A stretch of 64,000 bases of DNA, taken from the NCBI RefSeq assembly GCF_027107535.1, contig NZ_CP114283.1:9300001-9364000 (forward strand). The letters run 5' to 3'. Within the stretch, counting starts at the first letter, position 1. Every line of letters begins with the position of its first letter. This document shows, piece by piece, positions 60,191 to 64,000 of the stretch. A program made the position numbers and the translations under genes. A model generated the notes under the pieces. It was not told where the DNA came from. It saw nothing but the letters and a program-made list of their open reading frames with translations, and did no database searches. This DNA is from Streptomyces aurantiacus (GTDB lineage: Bacteria; Actinomycetota; Actinomycetes; Streptomycetales; Streptomycetaceae).

Positions 60191-63118
60191 GTGGCACGAG
60201 TCGTCGTACGAGAGCCGAGCACGGGCGCGAGGAGCGCACCCCCGCTGGCCCGGCAGGAAACATCCGCCTTCGCGAGGGAGCTGCTCGGCGCCGGCTGGGC
60301 GGCGGTGTTCCTGCCCGGTGCGCCCGCCCGCCTTGGGCGGCTGCTGCTGTGGAAGCCGACCGGGGCAGCAGCCGGAGACAGTAGGGCGCCCACCGGCCTT
60401 GAGACCGAGGCGGTGGAGCTGGTCCTGCCGCACGGCCGCTCGGTCAGGCGGCGCAGGGTCGAGGGTTACGCGCTGCCTGTCGCGGTCGCGGTCTCCGCCC
60501 TGGCCGATGCGGAGCCGACGCATCCCTCCGGCGCCGCCTGGCAGGCCGCCACTCGCTTCGCGCTGCGGCTGCTCGCCGACGGCCGCCTCCACCCGGCCCT
60601 CACCCCCGCCGGCTACGACACCTGGCAGGTGGGTCCTTGCACCGCCGCCCAGCGCCAGACGCTGGACGCCCTGGCCGCCGCCTTCCCGCCACACGCCCAC
60701 TGCCTGCCCGAGCCTGGCCCTGCTCCGATACGGATCGCCGAACCGGCTGCGCTGATACGCCAGTTCTGCGACGCGGTCGCCGATGATCTGGTCCGTACGC
60801 CGGCCGCGCCGCTCGCCATGGGAGCGCTGCCGTACGCCTGGCGCGAGGCCCGCGCTGTGCCCACCTTGCGTGAATGGGCCGAGGAAACCCAGGCGGCGCT
60901 CACCGCCGAGGTCAGTGTCTCCCTGCGCGTCGACGTACCCGAAGGACGCCGACGGCAGTTCCGGGCCGTCCTGCAACTGCACACCGCGGCGGACCCGGCG
61001 CTCGTCATCGAAGCCGCGCGACTCTGGAGCGAGCCGACCGAAGTGGAGCGGCTGCTCGGCCCACGCGCCGAGACCGAGACCCTTCTCGCTCTGCGCCGAG
61101 GCGCCCGCGCCTGGCCCCCGCTGCGGAGGCTGCTGGGCGATGCCGCTCCCGATCAGCTCCGGTTGACCGACGACGAAGCCTTCGATCTCCTTGGGGACGC
61201 CACGGACGCGCTGCGCGCGGCCGGTGTCGACGTGCACTGGCCGCGCGACCTGGTCAAGGCACTCACCGCGACCGCGGAGATCGGGCAGCGCACCGCCCCC
61301 GGTTCCACCGCGGGCGGCCTGCTGGACACTGAGGCCCTCCTCGACTTCCGCTGGCAGGTCTCCCTCGGCGGCGAGCCGCTCACCGAGGCCGAGATGGATG
61401 CTCTCGCGGAGTCACGCCGTCCCCTCGTCCGGCTTCGCGACCAGTGGGTGGTCGCCGACCCGAAACTGGTGGCCCGCGCCAAGCGCCGCCGGATGGAACC
61501 GCTCACCCCCATGGAGGCGTTGAGCGCCGCGCTGACAGGCGAGGCCGAGCGAAGCGAGATGGGGGTCCCCCCGGCCGGAGGCTGGGGGAGGGACGGTGAC
61601 CGGGTCCCCTGTGCCGCGGTCGGTGCGCTCGGCGACCTGGTCGCTCGTATCCGCGACCCCGAGTCCCGCACCCCCGTGCCCCAGCCCGCCGCTCTCAAGG
61701 CCACCTTGCGCGAGTACCAGAAGCGGGGCCTGGCCTGGCTGGCCGAGATGTGCGCACTCGGCCTCGGCGGCTGTCTCGCCGACGACATGGGCCTGGGCAA
61801 GACCATCACCTTGCTCGCTCTGCACCTGCACCGCCAGAGCGACCCCACCACCGCGGGCCCCACCCTCGTCGTCTGCCCGGCCTCCCTGCTCGGCAACTGG
61901 CAGCGCGAGGCCGCCAGATTCGCACCGCTCACCCCCGTACGCCGCTACCACGGCGGCGACCGCCACCTCAAGGACCTGGCCGGCGACGAGATCGTCCTGG
62001 TCACCTACGGGGTGCTGCGCCGCGACCGCGAAGTGCTTGCCGAGACACCCTGGTCGCTGGTGGCCGCCGACGAGGCCCAGCACGTCAAGAACCCCTACGC
62101 CGTCACCGCCCGCGAACTGCGTGCCCTGCCCGCCCGCGCCCGCGTCGCTCTCACCGGCACCCCCGTGGAGAACAACCTCTCCGAGCTGTGGGCACTGCTC
62201 GACTGGACCACCCCCGGGCTTCTCGGCTCACTCTCCGGCTTCCGTGACCGGCATGCCCGCGTCATCGAGGCGGGCGAGGATCCCGAGGCAGCCGAGCGCC
62301 TGTCCCGTCTCGTACGTCCCTTCCTGTTGCGCCGCAAGAAGTCCGACCCCGGCATCGCGCCCGAACTGCCGCCCAAGACCGAGACCGACCACGTCGTCCC
62401 GCTGACGGCCGAGCAGACCGGCCTGTACGAGGCACAGGTCCGCGAGACCATGGCGAAGATCGCGGAGTCGGAGGGCATCGCCCGACGCGGTCTGGTACTC
62501 AAGCTGCTCACCGCGCTGAAGCAGATCTGCAACCACCCCGCCCAGTACTTGAAAGAGCACAGCCTGCACCAGTCCCCTCCCCTGCGGGGCCGCTCCGGCA
62601 AGCTCGACCTGCTCGACGAACTTCTCGACACCATCACCGCCGAAGGCGAATCCGTGCTGGTCTTCACGCAGTACAAACAGATGGCGGCTCTGCTGGAGAA
62701 GCATCTCGCCGAGCGCGGCACCCCCACCCTCTTCCTGCACGGCGGCACTCCCGTCGCGCGGCGCGAGGAGATGGTGGACCGCTTCCAACGCGGTGAAGTG
62801 CCGGTGTTCCTGCTGTCGTTGAAGGCGGCGGGCACCGGACTCAACCTCACCCGCGCCAGCCACGTCGTGCACTACGACCGCTGGTGGAACCCGGCCGTCG
62901 AGGACCAGGCCACCGACCGCGCCTACCGCATCGGCCAGGACAAACCCGTCCAGGTACACAAGCTCCTCGCGGAGGGAACCGTGGAGGACAAGGTGGCGAA
63001 GCTGCTCGAAGCCAAGCGTGCCCTCGCCGACGCCGTCATCGGCTCCGGCGAGGCAGCCCTGACCGAACTGTCCGACGCCGACCTCGCCGAACTCGTCGCC
63101 CTGGGAAGGCAGTCATGA
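60191..63118 (+). CDS. SNF2/Rad54-family DEAD/DEAH helicase
   Basis: A DNA-dependent ATPase of 975 residues. Residues 1-440 are a poorly conserved N-domain with the SNF2_assoc (DUF3670-like) module. The helicase core starts at about 500: LREYQKRGLAWL, DDMGLGKT (531-538), DEAQ (627-630) and LTGTPVENNLSELW, then in the second lobe FTQYKQM, LHGGT, SLKAAGTGLNLTRASHVVHYD and DRAYRIGQ. An in-frame insert at 451-469 comes from a small repeat. The start GTG 60191 has no strong ribosome site. Its stop overlaps the SWIM gene start (ATGA), so the two proteins probably act together in DNA or chromatin remodelling or defence-like processes. Confidence 0.93.
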   Translation: MARVVVREPSTGARSAPPLARQETSAFARELLGAGWAAVFLPGAPARLGRLLLWKPTGAAAGDSRAPTGLETEAVELVLPHGRSVRRRRVEGYALPVAVAVSALADAEPTHPSGAAWQAATRFALRLLADGRLHPALTPAGYDTWQVGPCTAAQRQTLDALAAAFPPHAHCLPEPGPAPIRIAEPAALIRQFCDAVADDLVRTPAAPLAMGALPYAWREARAVPTLREWAEETQAALTAEVSVSLRVDVPEGRRRQFRAVLQLHTAADPALVIEAARLWSEPTEVERLLGPRAETETLLALRRGARAWPPLRRLLGDAAPDQLRLTDDEAFDLLGDATDALRAAGVDVHWPRDLVKALTATAEIGQRTAPGSTAGGLLDTEALLDFRWQVSLGGEPLTEAEMDALAESRRPLVRLRDQWVVADPKLVARAKRRRMEPLTPMEALSAALTGEAERSEMGVPPAGGWGRDGDRVPCAAVGALGDLVARIRDPESRTPVPQPAALKATLREYQKRGLAWLAEMCALGLGGCLADDMGLGKTITLLALHLHRQSDPTTAGPTLVVCPASLLGNWQREAARFAPLTPVRRYHGGDRHLKDLAGDEIVLVTYGVLRRDREVLAETPWSLVAADEAQHVKNPYAVTARELRALPARARVALTGTPVENNLSELWALLDWTTPGLLGSLSGFRDRHARVIEAGEDPEAAERLSRLVRPFLLRRKKSDPGIAPELPPKTETDHVVPLTAEQTGLYEAQVRETMAKIAESEGIARRGLVLKLLTALKQICNHPAQYLKEHSLHQSPPLRGRSGKLDLLDELLDTITAEGESVLVFTQYKQMAALLEKHLAERGTPTLFLHGGTPVARREEMVDRFQRGEVPVFLLSLKAAGTGLNLTRASHVVHYDRWWNPAVEDQATDRAYRIGQDKPVQVHKLLAEGTVEDKVAKLLEAKRALADAVIGSGEAALTELSDADLAELVALGRQS
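61547..61591 (+). repeat. Small in-frame repeat insertion within the SNF2 gene
   Basis: The stretch GAGCGAAGCGAGATGGGGGT followed by CCCCCCGGCCGGAGGCTGGG and GGAGG encodes ERSEMGVPPAGGWGR. I recall this palindromic unit as a dispersed, mobile-looking element in Streptomyces intergenic and coding DNA. GGGGGTCCCCC at its centre is a perfect palindrome. The reading frame stays open through it. Confidence 0.65.
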
Positions 63119-64000
63119 GCCCCGCTGTCCCCGGCCCGCGCCGTGCTCCCGCCCGCGGCAAGCGAGCCTTCGCCGCGACCTGGTGGGGCCAGGCATGGGT
63201 GGCCGCCCTGGAGGACTCCACCCTGGACGCCGGACGGCTCTCGCGCGGACGCACCTACGCCCGCAAAGGCATGGTCGGCCCGGTCACCGTCGCTCCGGGC
63301 AAGGTCAACGCCGCTGTCCAGGGCAGCCGCCCGCGCCCGTACCGCTCCTCGGTCCACCTGCCCGTCCTCACCGACCCTCAGTGGGACACCCTGCTCGACA
63401 CCATCGCGGCCCGCGCCGGACATCTTGCGGCACTTCTCGACGACGAGATGCCCGCCGAACTCGTGGACGACGCCCGGCACGCAGGCGTCCCACTGCTCCC
63501 ACTGCCCACCGAGCTCGATCCGGAGTGCTCCTGCCCCGACTGGGGATACCCCTGCAAGCACGCCGCCGCGCTCTGCTACGCCATCGCAGCCACCATCGAC
63601 ACCGACCCATTCGTGCTCTTCGCGCTGCGCGGCCGCGGTCGCGAGGAGGTCTTCGCCCAGCTGCGCGCACTCCGTACGGCAGCACAGGAGACGGCCGCCC
63701 CACCAGCACCGGCCGGCATCCCGGCCGCCGCCGCGTACGCCCGCTGGGCCGAGGAGCCCCCCGAACTGCCCGAACTCCCGGAACCGGCCGCCCACACCAC
63801 AGCGCTGCCCGTCGCCCCGCCACCCGGCACCGGCCTGGCCGCCGCGGACCTGGAACTCCTCATGGCCCACGCCACCGCGCGCGCCGCCCGGCTCCTCGCG
63901 GGCGACACCGCCGACCTGCACCTGACCGAGCACCAGGACGCCGTCCGCATCGCCGCAAGCAACCCCGGACCCGAGTGGTTCCACCACCTGGTCCAGAGCA
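63115..64000 (+). CDS. SWIM zinc-finger protein (partial)
   Basis: The first 295 residues of a protein running off the window. It starts MSPAVPGPRRAPARGKRAFAATWWGQAWVAALEDS, then GRLSRGRTYARKGMV, typical of the SNF2-linked SWIM family. The zinc motif CSCPDWGYPCKHAAALCY (CxCx6CxH) is near residue 140. An Ala/Pro-rich linker follows and then a helical region. It is translationally coupled to the SNF2 helicase. SWIM domains bind DNA or proteins; the pair is common in actinobacteria. Confidence 0.9.
   Translation, partial: MSPAVPGPRRAPARGKRAFAATWWGQAWVAALEDSTLDAGRLSRGRTYARKGMVGPVTVAPGKVNAAVQGSRPRPYRSSVHLPVLTDPQWDTLLDTIAARAGHLAALLDDEMPAELVDDARHAGVPLLPLPTELDPECSCPDWGYPCKHAAALCYAIAATIDTDPFVLFALRGRGREEVFAQLRALRTAAQETAAPPAPAGIPAAAAYARWAEEPPELPELPEPAAHTTALPVAPPPGTGLAAADLELLMAHATARAARLLAGDTADLHLTEHQDAVRIAASNPGPEWFHHLVQS

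Overview
The window is one contiguous stretch of a Streptomyces chromosome core. The evidence is very high GC with third-position GC bias, BldC, an Lsr2 paralogue of LsrL type, valine dehydrogenase, a mycothiol-dependent-type enzyme, HrpA, many near-leaderless genes, and a gene order that I recall from the SCO4067-SCO4115 region of S. coelicolor (dnaX, purD, purC, lsrL, purSQL, purF, purM, DUF3073, vdh, bldC, hrpA, DEAD helicase, trmB). That synteny is from memory and was not searched. No phage, IS element or CRISPR array is visible.

Layout. 1-3.1 kb: the N-terminal part of an asparagine-synthase-like cyclase (minus strand) and a divergent NsdA-type TPR regulator. 3.2-11.3 kb: L-2-hydroxyglutarate oxidase, TrmB, a PrsW-like membrane protease, an aldo/keto reductase, an M23 cell-wall hydrolase behind a c-di-AMP (ydaO-type) riboswitch, a membrane SpoIIE phosphatase and initiator tRNA-Met. 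11.4-14.0 kb: a small flavin/pyrimidine module (RibD with reversed domain order, a MarR regulator, RibA) tied together by three copies of one palindromic operator. 14.0-16.1 kb: a small membrane protein, two overlapping unknown genes, two stand-alone GntR DNA-binding proteins and tRNA-Lys. 16.2-23.6 kb: amino-acid permease, DEAD-box helicase with an RG-rich tail, lipoprotein, zincin, membrane phosphoesterase and a tRNA-Glu/Asp/Phe cluster. 23.6-31.6 kb: DUF3533-like membrane protein, HrpA, second tRNA-Asp, small zinc-knuckle-like protein, bldC and a hypothetical. 31.8-44.6 kb: valine dehydrogenase, DUF3073, purM-purF, META-domain lipoprotein, mycothiol-dependent-type enzyme, two secreted or membrane proteins, an ArsR-type regulator coupled to an M23 peptidase, and purL-purQ-purS. 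44.9-50.9 kb: lsrL, an aberrant tRNA-Gly(TCC), tRNA-Gly(GCC), an ABC exporter plus NarL-type two-component system, a second tRNA-Gly(GCC) and purC. 51-59.2 kb: a dimethylformamidase-like protein, a degenerate M48-like membrane protein, purD, dnaX, SRP RNA and tRNA-Ser. 59.2-60.2 kb: a decayed patch of gene remnants (truncated PIN toxin, broken antitoxin-like and LDLPLP-type fragments) next to tRNA-Ser. 60.2-64 kb: an SNF2 helicase translationally coupled to a SWIM zinc-finger protein that runs off the end.

How the genes work together. Purine synthesis is spread over five loci (purF-purM, purSQL, purC, purD) interleaved with translation functions (ten tRNAs, SRP RNA, TrmB) and developmental regulators. 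The most distinctive signals are: (1) tRNA-Gly(TCC), whose D- and T-loops have lost the canonical G18 and TTC, as in staphylococcal cell-wall glycine tRNAs; (2) the MarR/RibA/reversed-RibD regulon with its repeated operator; (3) the c-di-AMP riboswitch controlling an M23 hydrolase; (4) a membrane protein that keeps the M48 fold signature but has lost the HExxH metal site; and (5) the decay zone beside tRNA-Ser.
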